DNA from: Craspedostauros australis | Lineage: Eukaryota; Bacillariophyta; Bacillariophyceae; Mastogloiales; Achnanthaceae | Reading direction: 5' to 3' | DNA length: 64,000 nucleotides | NCBI GenBank assembly: GCA_026770025.1 | Contig: JAMXDE010000008.1 | Coordinates: 372,001 to 436,000, forward strand | Shown here: positions 12,967 through 26,900 of the stretch, one piece after another | Numbering within the stretch: the stretch's first letter is position 1 | Layout of the letters: each line of letters begins with the position of its first letter | Program-made: the position numbers and the translations under genes | The notes under the pieces: generated by a model | What the model was told of the DNA's origin: nothing | What the model saw: the letters and a program-made list of their open reading frames with translations, nothing else | The model's database searches: none

Positions 12967-14931
12967 CGTGCCTCTATGTATGTGCGTCTGCGTCTGCGTG
13001 TGCTTGTGCGTGTGAGTGTGCTGCCGGGTATGGTGGATGCATTGTTTGATTCTGCCCAGCGCAGACTCCTCTCTTGATGGAGTTTCATCCTTCCGACATT
13101 TCTGTGTGTTTCGCGATGCCACGCAGGACCAACAAAGCAAAACATGGGCACAATGGCGCGCGAGTAGAAGGACAGACGTTGGGCATCCTGGTTGTGCACG
13201 AAACCTCTCATCAATCCGCACATGTTGGATGTGCTCGTACGAGCTATTCCATAATACTATTATATGAGCAGAGGACAATGAGAGTAGAGCACATCGTGCA
13301 TGGCCATCGAATCTCTAGAGAATATTATATTATATTCTGTGTAGTATGTCTAATACTCTATAATACAGAATAATAGGTAAATCAAATAATACAGAGCATG
13401 ATAGCAGTAATCAATGGAAGTTGCAGCGCCAATCTGCATAGGAGAGAAACCACAGGATGTCCGCGATTGCTCCACATCCGACCAGCGTCTTGGCTGTATA
13501 CTAGCAGGATGATGCTGAAAATGGCAATCATGGAGTATGTATTACATGTAATCTCGTCTTGGTATTCTCCTCCTCCTCCACCACCACCATCTGCCAGTCA
13601 TCAAATACTCGTACAATACTTCAATGCGTCTTCGCCATCATGCTCTGAGGCGATCTCTACGTGCTTTGAAATGTACCCAAACGCGTGACGTGAATGCATG
13701 CTACGCGCTCCACTGGCAAAATCCATCACAGATCGAACTAGAGAGCAATGCAGGTTTCATGCAGCTTGCTCCAACCCGCCACCTGTCTCCTTGAGAGAGC
13801 GAGAGAGAGAGAGAGAGTATCTCCACTTGCACCAACATCTGAAGAGTTCGTGCGATCAATAACCATGCAATCACGCCAATCCCACCACCACCACCACATG
13901 TGGAGGAATTCTCCGAGGACATCAAACCTCGGCGTGTATCTCGATTGTTTTGACTGAGGCGATCATACCCGTGGCTCATCAGAGGAGGAGCAAAGCACCT
14001 CCACGAATGAGTTGAGTGAAGCGCTCTGCAACGCAAGCACTCAAGAGTACTGACACGAATATCCACGTACAGTCCTCCCAGTCCTCATTCACCTCCTTTG
14101 TTGGTGAGTCTTCTTGGCGGATCTATTTTTGGTTACCCCAAGCTCATCGCAGAGACACTCCCGCATGTGGGGTCTGCAAGGTTCTGCTCCCAGGGACGAA
14201 ACCTCGGCACCAGCCCATGATCAACCAATCTGGCTATCAAGTCAAAAAGCCCGCCCCGCCCATCCACCCACCAACGTGTGTTGGATCACGTTAACAAGAC
14301 CGATAGGTCCCCCTCGCTGTGATGCCGGCCACATCAAGACTGGAGGTCGCCTCATCACCAAATCGCCCAATTGGGTCCTCACCAAGGTTGCTTCCCGTGG
14401 GAAGTCTTGTGGTGATTCGTTTTTGGGCAGGCCCTTTGATGGGCTGGACGATGATCTGTCGTGTCGTGTTGATGCCCAAGGACGCAGAAACACAGAAACG
14501 ACGCGGTATGACTCATTCGAATGATATGAGAAGCATTCCTTCGACACAAATTGTGATGAACAGACCTTAAGTGACGCATGTCGCAGGACAGAAATGGCAA
14601 GAAGCGATTCTTGTTCTGTTCCACGTTCCTCACAAATTGAGTCGTTTTCACAACCCACGAGAAACCCACCTCTCGCCGTCCAAAAACCTCAGTTCACATA
14701 ACACCAACAACCTGGCTAACAACAACGTCCAATCAAGCATCCACATCTAAAGACACATCTGTCTCCACAACACTCCACCCACAACATTCCAACCAAGCAA
14801 GCAAGCAATCAAACACACAAAAGTTGCAATCGGATTCTCCAACAACAGCCACACACAACTTCACTCTCCAACGTACTCACGTCAATCACGTAACTCACGC
14901 GCACGCACACATACACACAAGACGTTGAAAG
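12967..14931. other. Divergent intergenic region between ELP3 and a secreted-protein gene
   Basis: This roughly 2-kb gap must hold the promoters of both flanking genes. It has a CA/GT-rich leader next to ELP3, an AT island around 13318-13385 with TATTATA-type words, a (GA)n tract at 13801-13817, and an A/C-rich leader just before 14932. No gene is supported here. Confidence 0.5.
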
Positions 14932-16443
14932 ATGATGAAGACGATCGGAAACCTGCTGCTTTTGGGCTCCATCCTCGCCGCCCCATGCGAGGCCCGTCTC
15001 TCCGGAACGACGAGGACCACCAGAACATCTTCCTCCGGACACACCATCACGCAGACGCGCACGGTTCGGCCACAACGTCAGGCGGAGGCATACCTGCCAG
15101 ACAACCGTCACAAGGATGACACCTTGGTGGATACGCCAGAGAGCATGTTGCGTCGCAGCGGCCTTCGCAAGGACAACGTCCAGCATGAGAAGGAGGAGCA
15201 CGGTCGCAACCTCCGCCACAAGCACCACCATCGCAGCGACGATGACAAGTTCCACCACCACCTCGATGGACATGCCGCGCACGAGCACAGCGAGCACTAC
15301 TACCACCACGAGAAATACCACCAGTACGATGATGGTCACAAAGCGCAGAACAACCATGCCGGAGCCGATGACATGCTGCGCGGCAAGCGTCGCCAGTCCG
15401 GGTACCAGAAGGAGTCGACCACGAAGAAGGTGGAGCCATTGTACATCCTGCCACAATCCATGGAATCGCACTTCAACGAAACGCTCTTCGAACTCCTTCA
15501 CAACGCTCCATTCCAGATCTTTGAGGATGCCACGGGCCAGCGCCTCAGCGACGGCGAGTCCTTCCCAGTCTTCTCCATGCCAGAATGGTACAACACCACC
15601 GGAATCTTCACCGCATTCTCCAAGACCGCCACACCCATGGTCATCGAGGCCACGCAGATCCTGCTGGACTGGAAGAACATCCAATCCACGGCCACCGGCG
15701 TGACACGATCCATCGAGGAGTACGCAGAGGAGCACAACTTCCGCGCCAGCTTGATCCTGGGACGTATCTTCGGCGCGGACTCTCGCAAGTCGAACTTCGT
15801 CGGCCTCGTCGCAAGCTACTACCAATTCGGTGTTGAGAAGAACGTGCTGGTCCCATTCGGACGCATCGAGGACTTCTTCGATGGCATGACCGAGAACCAC
15901 ATCCTAAACCCTTCGATGAGGAAGCTGGAGATGGACACCTTCAACAGCATGATGCAGCACAAGGGCACGTACAACGGCTCCGACAACAGCATCCAAAGCA
16001 GCCACAAGCACGCACGCAAGCACAGCCACGACCACAACGCCACCTCGTTCGCCATTCCCGTGAACGTGGACATCAAGACCGCCAAGGAGGCATCGATGGA
16101 GAACATCGAGATCACACGCTTCGAGCAGCTGTTCCAGGTGCTGATCCGCCGCGGATTCCTGTTCTCGTACGGATACGTCGACTGCCTGCAGCAGGACCCA
16201 TACAACCTGCGCACTTGCCTTGACAACGTGTTCTACGACATTGTGCGACAGGAGACCAGCACGCGCGGTGCATTGGACGATGAGCTCGTCGAGATGTACG
16301 AGGAGCTGACAGAATACTTCCCGCAGTACTCGACAGAGGCCTGCATCAACGTGCAGGGTGGCGCGATGGATTACTTCGGCGCTGCGGGTTCATGCTACAA
16401 CAACGGCGCGCTACGTGGAATGCTGCAGTCCTATGTTTCATAA
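14932..16443 (+). CDS. Secreted histidine-rich protein, function unknown
   Basis: Single-exon gene of 503 residues with an N-terminal signal peptide (MMKTIGNLLLLGSILAAPCE, cleavage probably near residue 18-22). Residues about 85-145 are very rich in His with Asp, Glu and Lys (for example LRHKHHHRSDDDKFHHHLDG), and a second short His cluster (HKHARKHSHDHN) lies near 359-370. Such stretches often bind Zn, Cu or Ni. The rest (about 165-350 and 375-503) is a normal globular sequence with few cysteines, among them the pair in YVDCLQQDPYNLRTC. There are several N-glycosylation sequons (NET, NTT, NGS) and no C-terminal membrane anchor. I do not recognise the family. The next gene downstream also encodes a secreted protein on the same strand, but the gap argues for separate transcription. 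Confidence 0.85.
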   Translation: MMKTIGNLLLLGSILAAPCEARLSGTTRTTRTSSSGHTITQTRTVRPQRQAEAYLPDNRHKDDTLVDTPESMLRRSGLRKDNVQHEKEEHGRNLRHKHHHRSDDDKFHHHLDGHAAHEHSEHYYHHEKYHQYDDGHKAQNNHAGADDMLRGKRRQSGYQKESTTKKVEPLYILPQSMESHFNETLFELLHNAPFQIFEDATGQRLSDGESFPVFSMPEWYNTTGIFTAFSKTATPMVIEATQILLDWKNIQSTATGVTRSIEEYAEEHNFRASLILGRIFGADSRKSNFVGLVASYYQFGVEKNVLVPFGRIEDFFDGMTENHILNPSMRKLEMDTFNSMMQHKGTYNGSDNSIQSSHKHARKHSHDHNATSFAIPVNVDIKTAKEASMENIEITRFEQLFQVLIRRGFLFSYGYVDCLQQDPYNLRTCLDNVFYDIVRQETSTRGALDDELVEMYEELTEYFPQYSTEACINVQGGAMDYFGAAGSCYNNGALRGMLQSYVS

Positions 16444-17980
16444 GCAGCCAGCATCGTCACCCGCAGCAACCAACCATGAACAAACCGTGCGCGCATTGCA
16501 CAATCGTTGCTTTTTCCGTCCGGAGACAAGAGTGTGATGCATCACACACTTGAGCACCATACATACTTGTACTCCGGACGAGCACAACGGCAACAGCTCG
16601 ACACTGTGCGCATCCTGAGACACTTTCCCAGCGAACGAAACACGGCGCAAGACCAATTGCTTGCTGCTTCACCCTGGAGAATGCAGGATCTCACCGCACA
16701 CGCACCCCAATGTACAATATCACATCACATCACATCACCAATCCCAGATCGCTTCTGGTGTACAGTAGCATTATTCATACACACAAAAAGACAGAGCCGA
16801 CGCGATGCTCCAACAAGCGGGACCTTGCCGCTGAGGAGGATACGGACACGCCATGCCACATGCACAGATACCGTCGGTATCCCTGCAGGATGGCATGCAT
16901 GCACAAGCATCCGCCCACGATCCTAAATCAAACACTAACAGATTACTAACGAAACACAAACAACACAACACGAAATGATGTGAGAGACGCATCGAGTCAT
17001 GAGTGGATCTGAAACACGAATCCTGTGACGAATTCGTCCGAAATGAGGTGCGCGATCGTGACGAAAGGCCGAAAATGGGACGCGATGAAAAATGGAAACC
17101 AAACGGATGGGTGGTGGGAAGTTGGGAGAACAGTGGTGCGCGTGAGAGAGAGAAATAGAGAGGCGAATGTGCACTGTCGTGCACGGCACAAACTGATGCC
17201 GCCACATCGAGTTGTCCCATTCCATTCCATTCTGCTCGACCCCAATCTGCTCTCATCGCACTCCCGTCAACAAACACTCGCTGAGGGGAGTCAAAGGAGG
17301 AAGCACTCGCCGACGGGAGCATTCATCAGCCCAATTCGGCCAAGGGCAGCCCCAACGGTATCATTGAGTCCAGCACGAAGACAAGACAAGAAAAAGAGAT
17401 GTCGTGTGATCGGGTGTTGGCGCGCAAATGCATGCAGAGCACAGTCGCAGCAGCACATTCCCAACAACATCATCAGCTACAGCACATCAACGGCATCAAC
17501 AGCATCAACGGCATCAACTCCCACTCGCAGGAGACTGCATCAATCAACCAAACAGTCCATCCAACCTGCATCCACCCAATCAACCAACCTGCGTCCAACC
17601 ATCCGCCGATGCAAGAGATACGAGCGACCGTATCCAAGCGAAGGCTGAGAATGACCGAATCGAATCCCCTTCACGTGACAAGACATTCCTCCGCTTTGCA
17701 CGATTGGAAAGCACCGTCGGCGCCATCAGTATCGTCAGTACCACCACCATCATTGTCGTCGCAAAGGATGACCCACGATCCCCAGTCATCGCTGCCTCAG
17801 CCATCTCCGGCGCCGCAGTCGCCATCTTCAGTATCGGCGCCATCGGAATCCACAATGGCGTCCGCATCATCGCTATCGCGATCAGCAATTCAATCACAAT
17901 CACAACTACAACTACAACCACTGCAACGACGATCATCACAAAGACGAAGGACGAGGACGAGGACGAGAACGAGGACAAAG
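16444..17980. other. Intergenic region and probable 5' leader of the giant repeat gene
   Basis: No separate gene is supported. From about 17440 to 17600 the sequence is strongly A/C-rich (CATCAAC and CAACCA words), like the leaders of other genes here. The frame of the next gene is open from 17399, so translation could begin upstream at 17609 or 17651; see that entry. Confidence 0.5.
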
Positions 17981-20900
17981 ATGGACGAGAGAAACATACG
18001 ATCGCGCACTTTTACACACGATCGTGGATCCCATCGCTTGACGCTCGTATTATGCGCGCTTGTGCATTTGTCACGACTGGTTTACGCTGCGGCAGCTGTG
18101 GAATCCATCATTGCGGACATGGGAGCATCCACGCAGCCGCAGCACATCATCATCGTCCAACCACCGCAGCTTAATATCAACCACAACGACGTCGGTTGTC
18201 CATCCATCGATGACATCTTCCCTTCGCGGCACATTCAGCTATTTGACGCCACATCATCACCACGCAACAATCGCACGGAGCCTGCAACCGTCCTCATCTT
18301 TCACAATCAAACCATCTGTGGGCGAGGCCGGCGCCAGCTGCATGTATCCTCGTATCCTGCGCACTCCTATGTGTTCGAACTGTGTTTAGATTGTCAACAT
18401 CGCTTCCGTTTGCACGCTGAGCCACTCGTTCCGGTCGCAACCACGACGGTGGTGTTGGGCGTTGGTAACCCGGCGCAACATGATGAACATCGGATGCAAT
18501 ACGATCAGGTCCGAGCCTACAGAATACGGCAGCCCACTTCGCAGGAAGAAAACGGTAGCGATCTTTCAAGTACGATCCTCCGATTGGAAGGATCATCGCG
18601 CACGATGCAGATACAACAAGCGCGGCATGCATCGCAGTCAACGAGGCATCTGGAAGACTCCAACATCTTCTCAAGCAGCAGTGCAACAACGACAAGAACA
18701 TCAACGACGTCAACATCAACAACGACAAGAGTCAACTTCTTTGAGGTCGGACACTCCGCAGCATCCGGTGAAGAACTCACAGTGAATGAATTCACGGCCG
18801 AACCACAGAACGTCACTACACCCAACGCAACCGCATTGCCCGCTTCTGCAACGCCAACCCAACACACGGGTTCGCCCACGTTTACGTCGACGTCGAGTCA
18901 GCCGACGTTGCAATCCACGAATATGCCATCGGTCATGCCCACGACCATTTCTCCATCGTCCACGCCACCGACAGAAGCTGAATCGCTATCATCTGCACCA
19001 ACACAATCAACCACGCTGCCAACAGTCACAAATGCAGACTCCGACGACAACGCTGACGCCAACGCCAACGACAATGCCAACGACAATGCTACTATCTCAC
19101 AACCGCTCAACCGCACAGAGTACTTCAACAATACCGACCAAAAAACGAGCGACAAAGACGTCACTGTGGAATTCGTCATGGAAACCATCGACGAAACCGA
19201 CGTCCTCGACTTTGAACGTCCCCAAGAATGCGACTTGCGAATCCACCAATGCTGCAAGACGTTGGATTGCGCCACGCCCGGCAACATCTGCTCCAACCGC
19301 AATTGCATAGAACAGGGAAATCCGCGATTCACCCTCGAATGGGACGGCGATGATGACCTCGACCTCTACGTCGAAACACCCGGAGGTACCCTCCTCTTCC
19401 ATGGCAACCTCGAGGACGCGGCATCGGGCGGTCGTGTCGCGGAGCCTGTCGATCAGTCCGGCAACGCCTTCTTCGTGGAGAGCATCGTGTTTCCCAACCG
19501 CGGTGCGCCAGGAGGAATCTACAAGTACTACGTGAGGCCATTGCTGGCGCGTAACAGGGCCGATCTATGGACGTTGCGAGTTGTCGAGAATGGCGCGGAG
19601 GTCCGATCGCACATCGGTCGGGGATTCTCCGAGATCTTCTCCTACGATCGCGCCGTCAACAGCGAGCCGACCACATCGCCCATGCCGTCGCCGGCGCCCA
19701 CCGTGCGGTCCTGTTCGACACCGTTTGACGAATGCTGCAGCGACAACCAGTGCTTGTTCGGTGGCGAGATCTGCGAGCACCGCAACTGCATCGATCAGGG
19801 TGATCCGCGATTCACGCTGAAGTGGATCGGCGACGATGATCTCGATCTCTTTGTCGAAACGCCGAATGGGGCGGAGATATCCTTCAAACGACTCATCGAT
19901 CCAGAATCAGGCGGTCGCTTCGGAGAGGAGGTCGATCAGTTCGGTTCCGGCTACCACGTGGAGAATGTCTTCTTCCCCGCCGCTACCAGCCCGGCCGGTA
20001 CCTACAAGTTCTTTGTGCGGCCGCTCATCACACGTGGCGACGCCTTCGACGAATGGACCATATCCGTTGTGGAGAATGGCAGCGAAATGGTGTCGTACAC
20101 GGGACAAGGCATCTCCAGCGTATTCACATACAACAAGCAAACGGGGCCGACGAACGCACCGGTCAGCATGCCCACGACACAACCGCCGACAAACGGCGAC
20201 TGCTCTATCTTCAATGATGAATGCTGCGCCGATACCGACTGTCAGGCTGGTGAGCTGTGCAAGCAAAAGAAATGCATCCAGGAGGGAAATCCGCGCTTCA
20301 CGTTGTTCTGGGACGGCGATGACGATCTCGATCTGTTCGTGATCACGCCGGACGGGGTTGAGATCAATCCCGACGTCACCCTGGACATGTCCTCGGGTGG
20401 CCGAGTCGAGTTCGACCTCGACCAGACCGGATTCGGTATGCACATTGAAAATGCCTACTTCCCCATCCTCGGCGCGCCGCTCGGTGATTATCGGTACGGC
20501 GTGCGCGTGGTCACACCGCGTGGAAACGGCGGCGATTTCTGGACCCTCGAGGTGCACGACGACGAGGAGCTGATCACGACGAACTTTGGATTTGGCAATT
20601 CGCCGACCTTCACGTATGACCGCGAAGATGGCATCGAGGGACCGCAACGACCGCGGCCACCACCGCCACGTTGCAGCCCGATCTCGGATGAATGCTGCAT
20701 CGATTTGGACTGTCCTATCGACGATGATATATGCATCCAGAGGACGTGCATCAATGAAGGCAACCCGCGTATCGCGTTGGAATGGGTCGGCGACGACGTG
20801 TTGAATCTGCAAGTCCGCACGCCGCAAGGGCAGACCATCTTCAAGGGCAACATCGTGGATTCGTTGTCCGGCGGAAGGTTCGAAGAGGATTCGCGACAAG

Positions 20901-23900
20901 GGACCTTCGACTTTCATGTGCAGAATGTGTACTTTCCCACCTTCGGAGCGCCCATCGGTACCTACTCGTACTTTGTCGGCTCCTCCGCGATCAATGGCTT
21001 CGGTGCAGATATCTGGACCATCCGAGTGCACGAGGACGGCAATGAAGTTCAGATGCAAACCGGTATTGGCGGAAATTCCAGAGTCTTCCTGTACGAACGA
21101 TTGATGACGAACACAATCAGCCCGGCACCTGTCGCCCAGCCAACTTTGGCACCTGTAATGGCACCGACCATGCCGCCGTTCCCACCACAGTGCGACACAT
21201 CCACAGACCAGTGCTGTGCGGATGCAGACTGCAATCAATCCAACCAAGTCTGCGTGCAACGAACTTGCATCGACAACGGGAATCCGCGAATTCAACTGAC
21301 ATGGACAGGGTAAGTGCAATGCAGCGAAATGGAATATGACGAAGCGACACCATGGCATGTGCATACCGTCGTATGGTATGCGCACATGTACGTGTGTGAG
21401 CGGCGTCATGTGTTTTTGTCTGCGCTGTGTTGTTGTGTTTCAGTGGATCGTTACGTATGGCATGCATTCCACCGACGTTGCAATAGATTAGTATCGACGA
21501 ACTGCTATCTTCCATCTCCACTGTCTCTCTCTCTCTCTTGCTCACACTTACGATCTGAATATTTTTCCTTCTCTATTCGCCGACGTGTCCAAATCAACGA
21601 CTGCGCAGCGATGATGACTTGGCATTACAAGTCCAGATCCCTGGAGGCGCGATCATCTCGGTATTCAACCCGATCGATCTTCAATCAGGTGGTCGGTTTG
21701 GAGGAAACTCAGTTCAGTCCGGACTTGGTCTCCACGTGGAGAACGTCTACTTTGCCACCCTTCCCGCTCCTCTCGGTATCTACCAGATCTCCGTGTCGAC
21801 AGTTCAGACACGAGGCGCGTCGGATCAATGGCGCATTGATGTCTACGAAAACGACAGGGAGGTGGCCTTTCTCGTGGGGACTGGCAACTCGGTGCTGACC
21901 TACGATCGCAACGCATTGCCAGGGCCTACTCAGGCACCAGCGTCATCGCCAATTCCTGCTCCAACTCCAGAACGGCCGCCACCCAACCCAGACAATCCAC
22001 GACCATGCCCACATGAATGCTGTGCCACCAGCGACTGCCCAGCACAGGACAACGAGGTTTGCGTCCAACGCACCTGCGTCGAGGAAGGAAATCCAAGATT
22101 CACGCTTACATGGACAGGGTGAGTAGTCATGCATGCCCGTACACTGCTGAATCGTCCCTTTGCTGCATTCTCTGGATCCCTTGAAGCTGTCATCGTATCG
22201 TATTGACCACGACGGCGTGACACGTTTGTCACATGCCTACATAGGAGTCACTCGACCACACACGCACGCACGCAAGAAGCCGAAACAAAATACTCACAGT
22301 TGTATTGCACCCACTTCGCTATTCACAACCTCCCAACTTTCCTCTCTGCATGATGATACATCTTGGCGTTCCATGGAATGCGCAGAAATGATGATCTGAG
22401 CCTTGTCGTCATCACTCCAGGTGGAGCCACGATATCATACCTGTCGCCGTTCGATTCGGTCTCTGGAGGAGAATTCAATGAAGACTCAAGACAGCTGAGC
22501 TTTGGCTTCCACGTGGAGAGCATCAACTTCCCGCTCGCAGGTGGTCCCGTTGGAACTTACTCCTACTTCGTCAGGCGATTTGACACGCAGGGAACCGACG
22601 ATCGCTGGGCTCTGCGAGTCTTCGTGAACGGAAGGCAGCTTGATTGGAACACTGGGACGGGAGATTCGCGGACGTATCAATTCACCTTTGATGGGAGCGT
22701 CATGTTCCCGACAGCAGCACCAGGACGGCCCACGATTGCGCCAACGCAAATGCCTGTGACGGTGCCGACGGTAGTGACGTCAGCTCCCACCCGAGCACCT
22801 TCACCAAATATCCTTCCAACCCAACGACCATCTAGACCGGACAGATCATGCCTCATCGATTCCGACTGTTTGGCAGACTTTGAGGTGTGCGTCCAGCGCC
22901 AGTGCATCGACGACGGCAACCCGCGCTTCACTCTCCTCTGGACAGGAAATGACGACCTTGAGCTCTTGGTCGAAACGCCTGGCGGTGCCACCATCTCCCG
23001 CGACAATCGGTTCGATCCAGAATCGAGGGGCTTCTTTGGCGAATCGAGTCTCCAAACACAGTTCGGAGGTCATGTTGAAAACATCTTCTTCCCTCAGGGT
23101 GGCGGGCCCACGGGAACTTACACCTACTTCGTCACCAGCTCCAATCAAGTCGGCGCCAATGATCAATGGTCGGTCTCCGTTGTGGTGAACGGCCAGACGG
23201 TGGCCTTTAATCAAGGTGCCGGAGGTTCCACGATGTTCACGTACGTCTTCGGTGGCGGCATCTTCCCAACGCCAACACCAACGACCGGACCGCCAAGTTT
23301 GACAGCGGCACCGATCATCCAACCGCCGACAACTGCGCCAACGGAGACCCCGACTCAATCGCCAACAAGGCTCATGCCTGTTGTCACAACTGGTCCCACA
23401 CCAAGCTTTTGTTCCGTGGAACTTGATCCCAGCGTGGAGTGCTGCAACGACTCTGATTGCGTCTTTGGCAACGAAGCCTGTATTTTGCGCGCTTGCGTCG
23501 ACGAAGGAAATCCGCGCTTTACATTGAGTTGGACTGGGTACGTTTTACTGTCATCGTTCGAGACATGGAATTCAAATTCAACGACGATGATGACCATCGC
23601 GAGGGCGCTTATGTTCGCATGCATGTTGGCATGAATGGTTTATGCTGATGAAGTGTCACAACACCACATTGCATTTCGACTCAACTCGACCTTCTTTTTC
23701 ACTTCTTCCATTTTCCAATTTCAAACTCCAACACAATCGAATCTTGCAGCGACGACGATCTTGACCTTCTCGTCATGACTCCGTTGGGGACTGTGGTCTC
23801 CCTCGCTAATCCGTTCGATGAAGGATCCGGCGGCTTGTTTGGAGAAGATGGGAATCAATTCAACTTCGGTCGACATGTCGAGAATGCGTACTTTCCAACG

Positions 23901-26900
23901 GAAGGAGGACCATTCGGAACGTATTCATACTTTGTACGAAGTTTCTTGAAGGAAGGCACCGACGATGTCTGGACCGTCGGAGTGTACGTGCATGGAGTCG
24001 AAGTTGACACAATCACTTCAACTGGGAGCTCGGATCGGCTGACCTACGAGTTCTTCGGTCTGCCGCCGACCACGCCTCCCGTGCAGGCCCCAGAACCAAC
24101 CCCATGCAACATCATCGAGGAGGAATGCTGCTCGGATGCACAATGCATGACGGGGGTTGAGGTTTGCGTGCAGCGGACTTGCGTCGATCGAGGAAATCCT
24201 CGCTTCAGCCTCACATGGACAGGGTACGTGGCCATGGGGCAATTTCATCGCAGTCGCATTGCGACTGCATTGCACTTGCATTCGGCGTTGATTCAACGTT
24301 GTGCGAAGAAGCTGCAATGCCTAACGCAGCGTCATCACTGCCCATCTCATTTTCTTCTATTTCGCGGGTATGTCTCACATTGCTCGTGTATATTCTTCTC
24401 TTCCGGCACTTCTATTGTGATGCGCCTGCCGTGCGACTGCACAATTTCCCTTCTGCTGCTCTCAACCCACGATAGTGACGACGATCTTGATCTGCGAGTC
24501 GAAACGCCATTCAGCACGGTCATTTCGTTCCTCGACCCTGTGGACCAGGCATCAGGTGGCGTGTATGGAGAAACTGGCGTCCAGCAGGGCCTTGGGATGC
24601 ATGTTGAGAATGTCTTCTTCCCTCTTGAAGGCACCAGACGCGGGCGGTACCAGTACACGGTTGGAAACTTCGAGCAACGGGGATCGAGCGATCGTTGGAC
24701 CGTGAGCGTGTACGTGGATGACAAGCTTGTGGCTGTCAAATCTGGCAACGGCGCGGGCGGTCCCTTCATATATGACTTTGGTAATGACTCCACGGTCGAC
24801 GTCCCAACATCATCACCAACGGAGTGCATTGCTGACTTGGGCATGTGCTGTGACGATTCCGACTGCAACACAAACGAGCTGTGCACACAGCAAATTTGCA
24901 TCGACCGAGGTATCCCGAGGTTTACGCTTACGTGGGCCGGGTGAGTGAACTTGTCATTTTGGCGCCTTCGCAGCTTCGTTCCCACGCAAATCCATGCAAA
25001 TTCATTTCAATCCAAGAATATGCCTCTCACACATCACATCGGCTTGCAACTTCGGTCTCATTGTATCTGTCCATTCCAACTCGTATCTATCTGTCCATCC
25101 GTTCCATCTCCATACGAATACAACAGCGATGATGATCTTGACTTGATTGTCGTCACGCCATTGGAAACAACAATCTCCGTTGCCAATCCGATGGACGAGA
25201 AATCCATGGGAGTGTTTGGAGAATCTGGCGATCAGCTGAGAGCAGGCGAGCATGTGGAGAACATCTTCTTCCCGTTGACAGGTGGTGGTGGGCCGGAGGG
25301 AACATACACCTACTACGTGTCACCGTACATCATCAACGGAAACGCTGATGAATGGACTGTCAGCGTGTATATCGACACTACGCTGGTTAGCGCCATCACT
25401 GGTTCCGGACCCTCCGATACTCTCACCTTCGTCTTCCGCGACGGAATGGGACAAGTGGTGACAGACCGATGCAATCTGATGGAAGATGAGTGTTGTGAAG
25501 ATTCAGACTGTTCAAGCACTGAGTTGTGCATCCAGCGGTCGTGCGTCGATCAAGGGGAACCACGGTTCACACTGACATGGACTGGGTAAGTGAATTGATG
25601 CAGCCACGAGCGTTGGTTTGAAGTGTCTGCTTGATGCACAGTTGGAATGGAATACAGGCTTTCCTTTGGGTGCATGACTAGTATGTGTTCACTGCAGCAT
25701 GTTGTATGCACTACGTCTTCCAATTCAAAACGAGTTGCTGTCGCACTCCTGTTCACGCATTATCACAAATAAACCACCAGCATCTCTCTCACACACCCTC
25801 CATCCATCCTTCCACCCATCCATTCTGTGTTTTGGTTTTGCAGAAATGACGATGTGGATCTCGTGGTCACAGGACCTGTGGGCGGTGAAATCTCGTTCAT
25901 CAATCAGATGGATGTGGATTCCGGTGGCGTCTTTGGCGAAGATGGAATTCAGACGGCATTTGGAATGCACCTGGAGAATATCTACTTCCCAACCGGGATG
26001 GCGCCTGCTGGCAACTACACGTACGAAGTGCGTGCGTTCCGACAGGTGGAGACTCCGGATCCTTGGTTGTTGCGAATCTATCTCGGCACGGAGCTCGTCA
26101 TGTCAGAACGCGGATCTGGAAGCACCGGGGAGCGGCAATTCGTTTACTCACGCAACGCCCTGATGGCAACACGAAGCAGCATGAACGAATGCTCCATCGA
26201 GAGAGACGAGTGCTGTGCAACTTCTGACTGCCGCGGGGCTGGCGAGCTGTGCGTCTACAGGAGCTGCATCCACAAGGGTTCGCCACGGATGACACTGACG
26301 TGGACCGGCAACGATGACTACGACTTGCAGGTCACGACTCCCGAGGCCACCCTTGTGTCGTTCCTGCATCCGCTCGACTCTGCCACAGGCGGGCGATTCA
26401 ACACCATCGGAGCACAGTTTGGGTATGGTAATCACGTGGAGAGCATCTACTTCCCGCCAGCCATGACGATTTCTGACAATTCGTTGATCTCCAAAACCAC
26501 CTCTGATTTGTTGGTGGATGCGCCCTTCGGTGACTACTCCATCGACGTCCTCAGCTTTGGTTCGGACGGAAGCACGACGTCTGATTCATGGCGATTGCAA
26601 GTCTTCGTGGGTGATGTCCAGGTGTACGATCATTCGGGGATGGGGACGAAGAAGCACATGGTGTACAACTACCAAGGTGCCAGCGCCGCCACTGCCGCAC
26701 AAGTGCATGACACCAGCGGGACCATCATGGCCAGCGGAGCCAGGAACAACAAGATGGTTTGCATGCGAACCTCCGAAAGCCCCTGCTGTCGGCACGAAGA
26801 CTGCAATCCATCACAGCCTTTACCCTCGGACACCAGCTATGTCAGCGGCAGCAGCAGCAATAATGGCGATGGGATCTTCAAGAAGATCTGCGTCCAGCAA

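Noticed and set aside
12412-13077. Plus-strand frames over ELP3 (up to 332 codons)
   Set aside because: ELP3 is certain on the minus strand; these are complementary-strand shadows.
11299-13278. Longer ELP3 start at 13278
   Set aside because: The extra 104 residues include a His/Thr-rich translation of CA repeats and have no place in the Elp3 family; the internal Met at 12966 fits the family length.
19907-21409. 500-codon open frame on the minus strand
   Set aside because: It lies antisense to exon 1 of the giant repeat gene and mirrors its repeated codon use; no domain is visible.
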